Assembly: GCA_027364495.1 (NCBI GenBank)
Contig: DAHXPE010000505.1
Coordinates: forward strand, 1 to 6,395
Length of the DNA stretch: 6,395 bases
Source of the DNA: Candidatus Heimdallarchaeota archaeon
GTDB taxonomy: Archaea > Asgardarchaeota > Heimdallarchaeia > Hodarchaeales > LC-3
Direction: 5' to 3'
The notes under the pieces are model-generated. The model was not told the origin of the DNA. It saw only the letters and a list, made by a program, of their open reading frames with translations, and did not search any database. Below, one piece after another: positions 1 through 6,272 of this stretch (position 1 is the first letter of the stretch; each line of letters begins with the position of its first letter). Both the position numbers and the translations under genes were made by a program.

Positions 1-69
1 TGCCAAGATGGAATTACTAAAAGTGCCAAAAAATATAATAAAATAGTCCACAAAGCTATGAGACAATAA
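1..69 (+). CDS. Possible 3' end of an upstream gene (partial)
   Basis: Frame 1 is open from the first base to a TAA at 67-69, giving 22 residues that start CQDGITKSAKK and end KAMRQ. The fragment is basic (several Lys, one Arg) and has no recognisable domain. A second frame is open to 45 and is equally short, so this is only a plausible reading. No function can be assigned. Confidence 0.3.
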   Translation, partial: CQDGITKSAKKYNKIVHKAMRQ

Positions 70-345
70 ATATGAAATATAAAGGCATTCCAACTAGTTC
101 CTAATGGATTTTCTAAATTTAAAAATCCTTTAAACATTTAAAAATCTTCTTTTTTATCCACCTTTGTTTGTATAATTTAATAATTTCATTTATTTTTATA
201 ATGTTGCATAATCTAAGATTAGATCATTATATTTTAGCAGTTTTAATATATGGAATAATCATAATAAATAGAAAATTGCGAATAAAATAAATTTCCACTA
301 ACATTTTTGTCATGAATAAAATAAAAATAATTGCTAGAGAGATAA
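70..345. other. AT-rich intergenic region, no gene seen
   Basis: This stretch has stop codons in all frames and no RNA gene is recognisable. The only local structure is a small hairpin around 209-221 (TAATCT, one base, AGATTA), too weak to name. It probably contains the upstream part of the ferredoxin promoter. Confidence 0.5.
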
Positions 346-357
346 TTTTATACATAT
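346..357 (+). promoter_or_regulatory. Predicted TATA box for the ferredoxin gene
   Basis: The sequence tttatacatat resembles an archaeal TATA box. Transcription would be expected to start about 25 nt downstream, near 375-380, leaving a leader of roughly 25 nt before the ATG at 402. A second AT-rich candidate lies at 359-369. Either placement puts the TTG at 369 at or upstream of the transcript start, which favours ATG 402. No clear purine-rich BRE was identified. Confidence 0.35.
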
Positions 358-401
358 AATTAAAAAATTTGTTTTCTCGTACTTTAGAAGAAGATTTATC
401 T

Positions 402-641
402 ATGACTCATGTTATTTGTTCACCTTGCATAGGGATTAAAGATGGTTCTTGCGTTTTAGCATGTCCTGTAAATTGTATTTACGAAGGTGAAGATCAATTT
501 TACATCAATCCTGAAGAATGTATTGATTGCACTCATTGCGTTGAAGTATGCCCAGTAGGTGCAATTTTGTTTGATCAAGAAGTCCCTGACGAATGGGATT
601 CTTTTATTCAAAAGAATATTGATTTCTTTAAGATGAAATAA
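402..641 (+). CDS. 7Fe (3Fe-4S/4Fe-4S) ferredoxin, Thermus/FdxA-like
   Basis: Small soluble electron carrier of 79 residues. Counted from ATG 402, the cysteines read C9-x7-C17-x3-C21-P at the first site and C40-x2-C43-x2-C46-x3-C50-P at the second. In the family's 7Fe members the 3Fe-4S cluster uses the equivalents of C9, C17 and C50, and the 4Fe-4S cluster uses C21, C40, C43 and C46. The residue that would supply a fourth ligand to the first cluster is Ile12, which fits a 3Fe-4S cluster. C6 and C25 are extra. The start MTHVICSPCIG and the end DEWDSFIQKN match Thermus/Bacillus-type ferredoxins almost residue for residue, which supports ATG 402 over the upstream in-frame TTG at 369. The stop is doubled (TAATAA). 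No partner oxidoreductase is adjacent and the Shine-Dalgarno is weak (gaagaag at 387-393). Confidence 0.95.
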   Translation: MTHVICSPCIGIKDGSCVLACPVNCIYEGEDQFYINPEECIDCTHCVEVCPVGAILFDQEVPDEWDSFIQKNIDFFKMK

Positions 642-727
642 TAACAAAATTTTCAATTAAAAAATTATAGGAGAAAATCCAATTATCTAGTATTTCCTAT
701 TTCCAATTATCAAAGATATTCGAATTC

Positions 728-1018
728 TGCCCTTAAATACCCTAAATCTCTGTCATTAGCACTTTTTCTCAAGTAAATTATTGCACAGAAAAGGAAAAAT
801 CTATTAGCAATTTAAATATAGCAGAAATAGTAATTATTGCTTCATTATCGTTTTTTTCTGTTGACTGTTCCTAACCAGCTTCCTCAAACATATTTGAATA
901 AATTACCTTTGTACTTGCCTTTTTATATCTAACAGACGCTTTTAATCAGTTTTAAATTCAATTAACTGATCTATTTTCAGCCTCCAGCTCCATGAGATAG
1001 ATCTATCGATTCTTGCAC
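728..1018 (-). pseudogene. Decayed 5' part of a HypE/AIR-synthase-like gene
   Basis: On the minus strand a GTG at 1018-1016 sits 7 nt after AAGGAG (1031-1026) and opens VQESIDLSHGAGG, the N-terminal signature of HypE, the NiFe-hydrogenase maturation factor that dehydrates the thiocarboxamide to make the CN ligand. A TGA follows at 979-977. Shifting frame gives KIDQLIEF (977-954), which fits the next HypE helix. A third segment reads NDNEAIITI and then KLLIDFSFSV (down to 784), resembling the family's LDDGAII and FTTDSFVV motifs. About 12 codons further, another frame reads RDLGYLRA (750-728), like GGDLGKLAV. The motif order and the 64-codon spacing from HGAGG to the D of DSF fit the family. 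Several stops and frame changes, and no room for the remaining ~230 codons before the ferredoxin gene, mark it as a truncated pseudogene. The assignment rests on motif recognition only. Confidence 0.5.
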
Positions 1019-1025
1019 AGTTTTA

Positions 1026-1031
1026 CTCCTT
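1026..1031 (-). promoter_or_regulatory. Relict Shine-Dalgarno of the HypE-like pseudogene
   Basis: Minus-strand AAGGAG lies 7 nt from the GTG at 1018. It is one of the best ribosome-binding sites in the window, although it serves a reading frame that stops after 13 codons. This supports a once-functional start there. Confidence 0.45.
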
Positions 1032-1051
1032 ATAATTGCTAGTTTTTTAAT

Positions 1052-1059
1052 TTTATAAA
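1052..1059 (-). promoter_or_regulatory. Possible relict TATA box of the pseudogene
   Basis: The minus strand reads TTTATAAA, close to the archaeal TATA consensus, about 34 nt before the GTG start at 1018. This is a prediction from position and sequence only; such matches are common in DNA this AT-rich. Confidence 0.25.
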
Positions 1060-1097
1060 TTGTAAAGTTTATATGTTAAGAACAAGTATCATCAGAA

Positions 1098-1173
1098 TTC
1101 TCAATTAAATACTGATAATATATAAGAAAAGGTCAATTATAACTTAAAACTTTAATATTTTTTTAATTGAGAA
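1098..1173. repeat. 12-bp perfect inverted repeat with a 52-nt spacer
   Basis: ttctcaattaaa at 1098-1109 is the exact reverse complement of tttaattgagaa at 1162-1173. The arms are AT-rich and the spacer long, so a stable hairpin is doubtful. It lies between the decayed gene and the next promoter and may be chance. Confidence 0.4.
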
Positions 1174-1505
1174 ATGTTACTTAGAGTCAGTTATTATACC
1201 GTAATTTTTATTCAATCTTTTTGCTTTCATACCCTATTATGTACTTTATTCGCACTTTTATGCTCATCAAAGTCTTATTAAAAAATCCATATTTAAAATA
1301 GATAATTTTCAAGAAATTTAATGCAATTTGACCCAATTTTTCACAATAACATATCAGCATAATAATTTATCATAGTCAATTTTTCATTTATTTGGCAATT
1401 CAAATAAAAAATCATTAGGATTCGCTAATATTGATTATTTTTATACACATAAAGCATATCTTGATTACTTAAAACAATAATTAAACATTGGAGATTGAAG
1501 GATAG
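1174..1505. other. AT-rich intergenic region, no gene seen
   Basis: I read both strands and found no open frame of useful length, no tRNA-like sequence and no gene remnant. A purine-rich patch (ggagattgaaggatagg, 1490-1506) lies too far from the next start (about 45 nt) to be its ribosome-binding site, but could be part of an upstream control region. Confidence 0.45.
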
Positions 1506-1521
1506 GTAGAAAATATATTTT
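1506..1521 (+). promoter_or_regulatory. Predicted promoter of the cytochrome/GTPase cluster
   Basis: A purine-rich stretch (gtagaaaa, possible BRE) is followed by tatattt. An archaeal transcript starting about 25 nt downstream would begin near 1541, giving only 10-20 nt of leader before GTG 1551 or ATG 1560. No other promoter-like signal separates the following four genes. Confidence 0.4.
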
Positions 1522-1550
1522 TCATAAAAAAACCCAACAAACAAATATTA

Positions 1551-3245
1551 GTGATAAACATGGTCATAAATAAATACTCTTTGGGTATATTATTTGTTAT
1601 TTTGACAATGGGATCATTATTTTTAAATGGTAATATTGTCAATGATTCAACCTCTAGTCTAAATAGAGGAACATACTTTGATCAGTGGAGGCCAAACACT
1701 CAAGCTTTAACGGCCGCGGGATGTGATAACTGTCACGCTGATTTAACAAATAGTGTTGGAACTGGAACTCTAAATATGAACAGCACTATAACAGTTTATG
1801 TCTATACGGATTTTCTAATTCAGGCTTCGGTAACAGGTTTCACACAGGCTAGTAGTGACACTATTGTTATTGGATTTAACAATTTAGACGACAATAACTC
1901 ATTGTTTTCAGTCACATCCACTGGCGGTACAGATTATATCGCTTCAATTAACGTTGGCTCATCTGGAAATTCCAATTCTATAACCTTTGATCTAACAGCA
2001 CCATCTACTCCAGGAACATATACTTTAAAAGCTTATGCAGTTCATGCATCTACTTCACAACAGTTTTATTATTTATCTTCAGTTGTTACCGTTCAGGTTG
2101 AAAAAATGAATGATACTACACCCCCTGTTATTAATTCCCTAGCTGTAAATGGTCAAGCATATGCCAATGATATGAAAATTCGTGGAAATGTCACTCTAGG
2201 TGTTGATGCAACTGATACAAACCTTGCTGTTGTTCTTTTCAGTACTGATGGCTCTACCTACACCAAAATGACTTATAATTCAACCAGTAAATTATACGAT
2301 ACAACTATTGTTACGAGTGACTACAAAAGTTCAACATTAGATGTTACAGTAATAGCAATTGACAAGGGTCTTAATAATGACACGAAGTCTTATGCATTCA
2401 CTTTAGATAATGGAGGTCTTCTCCCTAATTCAGATATAATTAGCTTTAAAGTCAATAAACCAGTTCAAATCGGTGATGGTAAATTAGACCCAATTTGGGA
2501 TTCAGTTACAGAAACTCAAATAAGTGAATTTGGTTCTGGTGGATATATTAAAACCGTTCAAGACGGAACATACCTTTACACTTTATTAGCTTATGATCCA
2601 ACTTATACTTGGATTGGAATTCAATTTAATGTCACATCTAAAAATCCACAATTTATGGAAGATGGATCTAATGGATGGATCTTTGGAACAGGTGCAAGTA
2701 ATAGCTTTTATGGTGATTATTATTTTATAGGACAATCAGGTGCACCGGTACAAAATAGTGGTGGTCAGGTATTCTTTGACAAAATTAGTCAAGGATCTAT
2801 GGATTATATTGAAACAGCACGTTTATTACAGACCACTAATGCTGGTGGGCATGATTTTGAATTTAACGTTTCTCAAACATTTACCGCTGTTTTTGCTTCT
2901 AATGTTTACCATACAAGCAATCACAAAGTCTTAACTTGGACTATAACTGATATTGCACCTCCCGGAGCTGGTAGTTCACAAGCCACAACCACGATTTCAC
3001 CACCTATTAATCTTCAACAAATTTCTGATATTGTATTCGTAATTTCAATCGTAATAGTAATAGTAACTGTCTTCATTCATATTAGCTTACGTGTTGTCAG
3101 CAAACCAATTACACATGAAAAAAGAATTGTTTATACTAATAAAATTCCAAATCATCCAGGATCTATTCCATTAATTAAAACCTTTTTAGGAGATCAAAAA
3201 AGGAAATTTTTCAAACCAAAACCTAAAACAGAGAAAAAGGTGTAA
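1551..3245 (+). CDS. Secreted membrane-anchored heme protein: c-type heme site, Ig/Reeler-like domains, EB_dh/DOMON-like domain
   Basis: Predicted extracellular electron-transfer protein of 564 residues (from GTG; ATG 1560 would remove three residues and is equally possible, with gtgat just before it as a weak ribosome-binding site). In order: a signal/membrane helix at about 8-25; a c-type heme site C58-D-N-C61-H62; a beta-rich Reeler-like domain to about 185; a second Ig-like domain at about 188-287 beginning after DTTPP; an ethylbenzene-dehydrogenase-gamma-like heme domain of the DOMON superfamily at about 295-470, with the family's opening IGDGKLDPIWD and closing HKVLTWTITD; a membrane helix at 491-511; and a basic cytosolic tail. 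At least nine N-x-S/T sequons precede the last helix, consistent with an N-out, C-in, glycosylated protein. Axial ligands of the DOMON-type heme cannot be assigned. It probably passes electrons to or from the cytochrome b two genes on; the substrate is unknown. Confidence 0.85.
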   Translation: MINMVINKYSLGILFVILTMGSLFLNGNIVNDSTSSLNRGTYFDQWRPNTQALTAAGCDNCHADLTNSVGTGTLNMNSTITVYVYTDFLIQASVTGFTQASSDTIVIGFNNLDDNNSLFSVTSTGGTDYIASINVGSSGNSNSITFDLTAPSTPGTYTLKAYAVHASTSQQFYYLSSVVTVQVEKMNDTTPPVINSLAVNGQAYANDMKIRGNVTLGVDATDTNLAVVLFSTDGSTYTKMTYNSTSKLYDTTIVTSDYKSSTLDVTVIAIDKGLNNDTKSYAFTLDNGGLLPNSDIISFKVNKPVQIGDGKLDPIWDSVTETQISEFGSGGYIKTVQDGTYLYTLLAYDPTYTWIGIQFNVTSKNPQFMEDGSNGWIFGTGASNSFYGDYYFIGQSGAPVQNSGGQVFFDKISQGSMDYIETARLLQTTNAGGHDFEFNVSQTFTAVFASNVYHTSNHKVLTWTITDIAPPGAGSSQATTTISPPINLQQISDIVFVISIVIVIVTVFIHISLRVVSKPITHEKRIVYTNKIPNHPGSIPLIKTFLGDQKRKFFKPKPKTEKKV

Positions 3246-3415
3246 ATTTTATGGATTTATTAGAGGCAATTCTTATCTTTTCGATAGGATTGGTATTTAT
3301 TACAATAGCTATTCATATGAAGCTAAGAGTATTTGGGAATCCTATAAAACTTGACTGGACAACCATTTACACTAAAACAATCCCTAATCATACTAGTTCA
3401 GTTGATTTAATAAAG
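3021..3415 (+). repeat. Duplicated membrane-helix-plus-tail module (two coding copies)
   Basis: Residues 491-543 of the large heme protein (3021-3179) and residues 3-55 of the next small protein (3257-3415) align without a gap, with 21 identities in 53 positions by my count. Shared marks are IH at the inner edge of the helix, LRV, PI, YT, IPNH, Ser and LIK. The nucleotide sequences have diverged, so this is an old coding duplication rather than a recent DNA repeat. Confidence 0.8.
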
Positions 3416-3460
3416 AATTATACATTTAAATCAAAAAATAAATCGGAGAAAATAAAATGA
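3251..3460 (+). CDS. Small single-pass membrane protein, paralogous to the heme protein's C-terminal anchor
   Basis: A 69-residue protein with one membrane helix (about 4-22) and a basic cytosolic tail. I recognise no named family. Its value lies in its similarity to the C-terminal 53 residues of the preceding protein's anchor and tail: I21-H22, L25-R26-V27, P31-I32, Y40-T41, I44-P45-N46-H47, S50 and L53-I54-K55 are all shared at a constant offset. The start ATG is 5 nt after the upstream stop, and the ribosome-binding site aaggtg (3237-3242) overlaps that gene's end, so translation is probably coupled. Its TGA overlaps the next ATG (ATGA). Position and conserved histidines suggest an accessory subunit docking the heme protein with the cytochrome b, but this is inference. 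Confidence 0.8.
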   Translation: MDLLEAILIFSIGLVFITIAIHMKLRVFGNPIKLDWTTIYTKTIPNHTSSVDLIKNYTFKSKNKSEKIK

Positions 3461-4173
3461 TATCAGCAGACCAAGCTTATGAAAACAAATCCGGTGAGGA
3501 AATTATTATCTACAACGTCCGAAGATATGGTGTTGCAGGACGTCTATACCATTGGGTCCATGCTATGGCAATGTTGTTGTTCCTTTCTACTGGGTGGCAA
3601 ATTTATATTTCTCAACCGATCTTTGGGGATATGAATTTAATTATTGCTATTCATATTTCGTTAGGTATTTTTATTATTTTTTGGGATTTGGTCGTCCAGA
3701 TAGCAATTTTAATCATTGAAGGTCATGTTCGCGATGTCATTCCAACCCCAACTGATATTGCTGATTTAATACTAATTTTGCTTTGCACACTTCGTATTAT
3801 TGACGATAAAAATTATCCGCACTACGATTTTTACGATCCATCCTTAAGTATCTATTTCAGAAAATATCATCCTGCACAAAAAATTTTATCAATCAGTGAT
3901 ATATTGGCCATGTTTTTTATGGGAATTACTGGTATTGCATTGGCAGAGACCTTGCAACCAGGTAGTACAGGTTTTATGGCATTTTTTGCAGGCCTGACTA
4001 TCTTATTTAGCTGGTTAATTCCCGTAACATCAACAAACTTACGATTTATACACTTTTTGATATTTATATATTTTTTGCTCACTACAGTTTTTCATGTCTA
4101 CTTTGCATTAATTCCACAGAATTTCAGTAGACTTCGAGCTATGATAACAGGTAAAGAATTGATAAAAGAATAA
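3457..4173 (+). CDS. Diheme b-type cytochrome, formate dehydrogenase gamma/hydrogenase cytochrome b family
   Basis: Integral membrane electron carrier of 238 residues, close to the usual length of this family. Helices fall at about 34-53, 60-87, 145-165, 172-190 and 195-217; 101-115 is also hydrophobic. Likely heme ligands are H32 (in the R-x-x-H-W motif opening helix 1; H35 is an alternative), H66 in helix 2, and H199 with H213 in the last helix. The 14-residue step between the last two equals that of the E. coli FdnI ligands, so two bis-His b hemes are expected. The segment YHPAQK at 137-142 before a helix is also typical. In known complexes this subunit exchanges electrons with quinone and a partner dehydrogenase or hydrogenase; here no catalytic subunit follows. 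The start overlaps the previous stop (ATGA), with ggag at 3445-3448 eight nt upstream. Confidence 0.9.
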   Translation: MISADQAYENKSGEEIIIYNVRRYGVAGRLYHWVHAMAMLLFLSTGWQIYISQPIFGDMNLIIAIHISLGIFIIFWDLVVQIAILIIEGHVRDVIPTPTDIADLILILLCTLRIIDDKNYPHYDFYDPSLSIYFRKYHPAQKILSISDILAMFFMGITGIALAETLQPGSTGFMAFFAGLTILFSWLIPVTSTNLRFIHFLIFIYFLLTTVFHVYFALIPQNFSRLRAMITGKELIKE

Positions 4174-4191
4174 ATGAGTCTAATCTAGATT

Positions 4192-5937
4192 TTGAAGAGT
4201 CTGAACAGCGTGGTAACCGAACAAGAAAAGACATTGGATAAACTACGTAATGATCTAGAATTATTAGGTTTAAGTCCACAAGAATCTTTAATTGTTGCAT
4301 TACTACTCTGTACAAAAAAATCTTTAACTATAAAAGAAATTTCTGAGGAAGTAAATATTCCAAATTACCTATTATATAATATTTTGAATTTACTAACTCA
4401 AAAAGGCTTTATAGAACAAATATCACTTAAACCTAAAAGTTATGTTTCTGATCAAATGTTAATTCAGCAATCTACTGACTTATTTGAACAAGAAATTTAT
4501 TCTTTATGTGATTCCTATCGAAATGCATTAAAAAAAGGCGAAGATGATGTTTTCAAAATTCTAGGTATGGATGAAGATCTTACCCGTGTCTACAAATATT
4601 TGGAAAAAAATCCTGGAACAAGAAAAGATCTTGTAACTAAGTTAGATATAAGCTATGAAAAAATAAGAACAATAACAGAGAACCTGTTTTTGAGAAAATT
4701 TATTCAGAAAAAAATGAAAGGAAAATCTATATTGTATTTTATTGTTCCTTTAAATGAAATTATCGAAACAGAGATTCAAAATTTAAAAGGAAAGTTGGAA
4801 GATCGAAGTAATCGTATGGATTTACTTATTAATTGTTTGGAAAATACAGAAGAAGAAACAGAAAAAGAAACTAAAAGTAATCAAATTACAGTCATTGATA
4901 CCCATTCTGAAATTCATAGAAAAGTTGAAATTCTATCTAACAATGCTACAGAAATTTTAAGTTCTATTTTTATAGAAATGAATCAAGACTTCTCTAATTG
5001 GAAAGAATTAATTGAACAAGAAATTCTCTTTGCTTTGAAATTAATTGAGAATGGAACTAAAATTAAATGGCTTGTTAATAGGTCCTTCATTGACATATTT
5101 AAAAATTTGGATACCAAGATAATTCATCAAACACTTAAAAGCCAGCCAGATTTTTCAATTAAAATTGTTCAAGCACAATCTTTTACTGACAAAATGATTC
5201 TGATCGATGAAGAAAATTATTTTGAGTTTCCAAAAAGTTCTGATTATTTGAATAAAGCAATTCATATCTCAGATAAAAATATTGCTCTTATTAAAAAACT
5301 AGAATTTCTCAATGAATGGGCCAAAGCAATCGATTATAAAAGCTTCTTAAGCGATGACAACAAAAATGACAACATAATTCTTTTTCTGGGTGATGACGCA
5401 GAATATTCTAAATTAAAATCTTATAAAATAGCTTTTCTCGGTAATAAAGGCGTTGGAAAGACAAGTCTAATTAATCGATATTTGAACGGCTATTATGATC
5501 CGCATATAACGGCTACATTAGGAATCCTAGTAAATGAATCAATAATTAAGTTGCCTTCACGAGTATCAAACAAAGATGAAGATATTAAACTTATATTATT
5601 TGATTTTGCTGGTCAAGAGCTTTTTAGAAATTATTATTCAACTGAATATGACAAAGATGCTTATGTAATAGTATTTTCACTTAATGATAAGCAATCATTT
5701 TTAGAGCTAGATTCCTGGATCGATGATATCATTTCAAATAACAAAAATGAAAAAAAACCCTTGATATTTTTGCTTGGAACTAAATTTGATTTACCTGTTC
5801 AAATAGAAAAGGAAATGATTTGGGATATTCGAAAGAAATACCAGATCGAGTATTTTTATGAAACATCAGCATTAACAGGTCATAATATTAGCCACTTTTT
5901 TAAACGATTAGCTGAACTTCTCATTAATTCATTTTAG
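4192..5937 (+). CDS. TrmB-type winged-helix regulator fused to a Ras/Rab-like small GTPase
   Basis: A 581-residue fusion. Residues about 16-85 form a TrmB-type winged helix (LSPQESLIVALLL, then IKEISEEVNIP and LLTQKGFIEQ). Residues about 118-188 look like a second winged helix, followed by a charged, probably coiled linker (190-230). Residues about 235-382 resemble the TrmB PLD-like effector region (KWLVNRSFID, KMILIDEENYFEF). Residues 410-581 are a complete small GTPase: P-loop G417-N-K-G-V-G-K-T424, switch I TATLG around T442, G3 D471-F-A-G-Q-E476, G4 T530-K-F-D533 and G5 T558-S-A560. The catalytic-Gln equivalent (Q475) is present. There is no C-terminal lipidation cysteine, so it is probably soluble. 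It follows the cytochrome b by 18 nt and is probably co-transcribed. The start is unsettled: TTG 4192 is the longest frame, GTG 4210 is an alternative, and an in-frame ATG at 4174 is cut off by TAG 4186. Confidence 0.92.
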   Translation: MKSLNSVVTEQEKTLDKLRNDLELLGLSPQESLIVALLLCTKKSLTIKEISEEVNIPNYLLYNILNLLTQKGFIEQISLKPKSYVSDQMLIQQSTDLFEQEIYSLCDSYRNALKKGEDDVFKILGMDEDLTRVYKYLEKNPGTRKDLVTKLDISYEKIRTITENLFLRKFIQKKMKGKSILYFIVPLNEIIETEIQNLKGKLEDRSNRMDLLINCLENTEEETEKETKSNQITVIDTHSEIHRKVEILSNNATEILSSIFIEMNQDFSNWKELIEQEILFALKLIENGTKIKWLVNRSFIDIFKNLDTKIIHQTLKSQPDFSIKIVQAQSFTDKMILIDEENYFEFPKSSDYLNKAIHISDKNIALIKKLEFLNEWAKAIDYKSFLSDDNKNDNIILFLGDDAEYSKLKSYKIAFLGNKGVGKTSLINRYLNGYYDPHITATLGILVNESIIKLPSRVSNKDEDIKLILFDFAGQELFRNYYSTEYDKDAYVIVFSLNDKQSFLELDSWIDDIISNNKNEKKPLIFLLGTKFDLPVQIEKEMIWDIRKKYQIEYFYETSALTGHNISHFFKRLAELLINSF

Positions 5938-5951
5938 TTTTTCTTTTTTTT
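5938..5951 (+). terminator. T-rich archaeal terminator after the GTPase gene
   Basis: Thirteen T in fourteen bases begin immediately after the TAG stop at 5935-5937, with more T-rich sequence downstream. Archaeal transcription commonly ends at such oligo-T tracts without a hairpin. It would close the four-gene transcript. Confidence 0.6.
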
Positions 5952-5989
5952 ACAATTTTATTTTGTTCTGAAAAAATTTCTTTCTTTTG

Positions 5990-6272
5990 TAAAATTATGA
6001 AGATCGTAAGTGTTTAAGTTTTTCGACAAAAACATAATATTATTTATTTGAGCTAATAAAATCAGAATTTGACTTTTTTGTTTCTTGTTTATTTTTAATT
6101 CCAGATGATTTCTGACTCCTTTGCTATTTCTTGAAAATTTGGTGTTAAAAATTTCCTTAAATTTGGGTCTTTTATTTTAAAATTTAAAAAATAATTATAA
6201 ACTTAAGTAAAGATTTTATGAAAAATTAGTGCTTTAAATAACTTAAACACTTACTGAAGATCTTTAATTTTA
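5990..6272. repeat. Long imperfect inverted repeat around a ~220-nt AT-rich core
   Basis: gtaagtgtttaagtt at 6006-6020 is the exact reverse complement of 6240-6254. The pairing continues outward after a 4-nt gap (aagatc 6000-6005 with gatctt 6259-6264) and again after a 2-nt gap (taaaatta 5990-5997 with taatttta 6265-6272), 29 paired bases in all. A weaker likeness goes on to about 5970 and 6298. There is no reading frame in the core and no evident target-site duplication. It could be a worn miniature element with terminal repeats, or two inverted copies of a short dispersed repeat. Confidence 0.6.

Noticed and set aside
209..221. Short palindrome TAATCT-A-AGATTA
   Set aside because: Six-base arms in AT-rich DNA are expected by chance, and it is far from any start.
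369..401. N-terminal extension of the ferredoxin from TTG 369
   Set aside because: The family begins at the residue encoded by ATG 402, and the predicted transcript would start at or after 369.
456..656. Minus-strand open frame of 66 codons
   Set aside because: It is antisense to the ferredoxin gene, with no domain or ribosome-binding site; a shadow frame.
678..711. Direct repeat tccaattatc (678-687 and 702-711)
   Set aside because: Only two 10-bp AT-rich copies, near the end of the gene relic; not enough for a CRISPR or iteron call.
2740..2934. Plus-strand open frame of 64 codons inside the heme-protein gene
   Set aside because: It lies wholly within a well-supported coding region in another frame.
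3790..3805. Idea that the cytochrome b hydrophobic segment 101-115 is a sixth membrane helix
   Set aside because: It is too short and followed by charged residues; the family normally has four to five helices, so it was left as uncertain.
3867..4082. Minus-strand open frame of 71 codons
   Set aside because: It is antisense to the transmembrane part of the cytochrome b gene and has no independent support.
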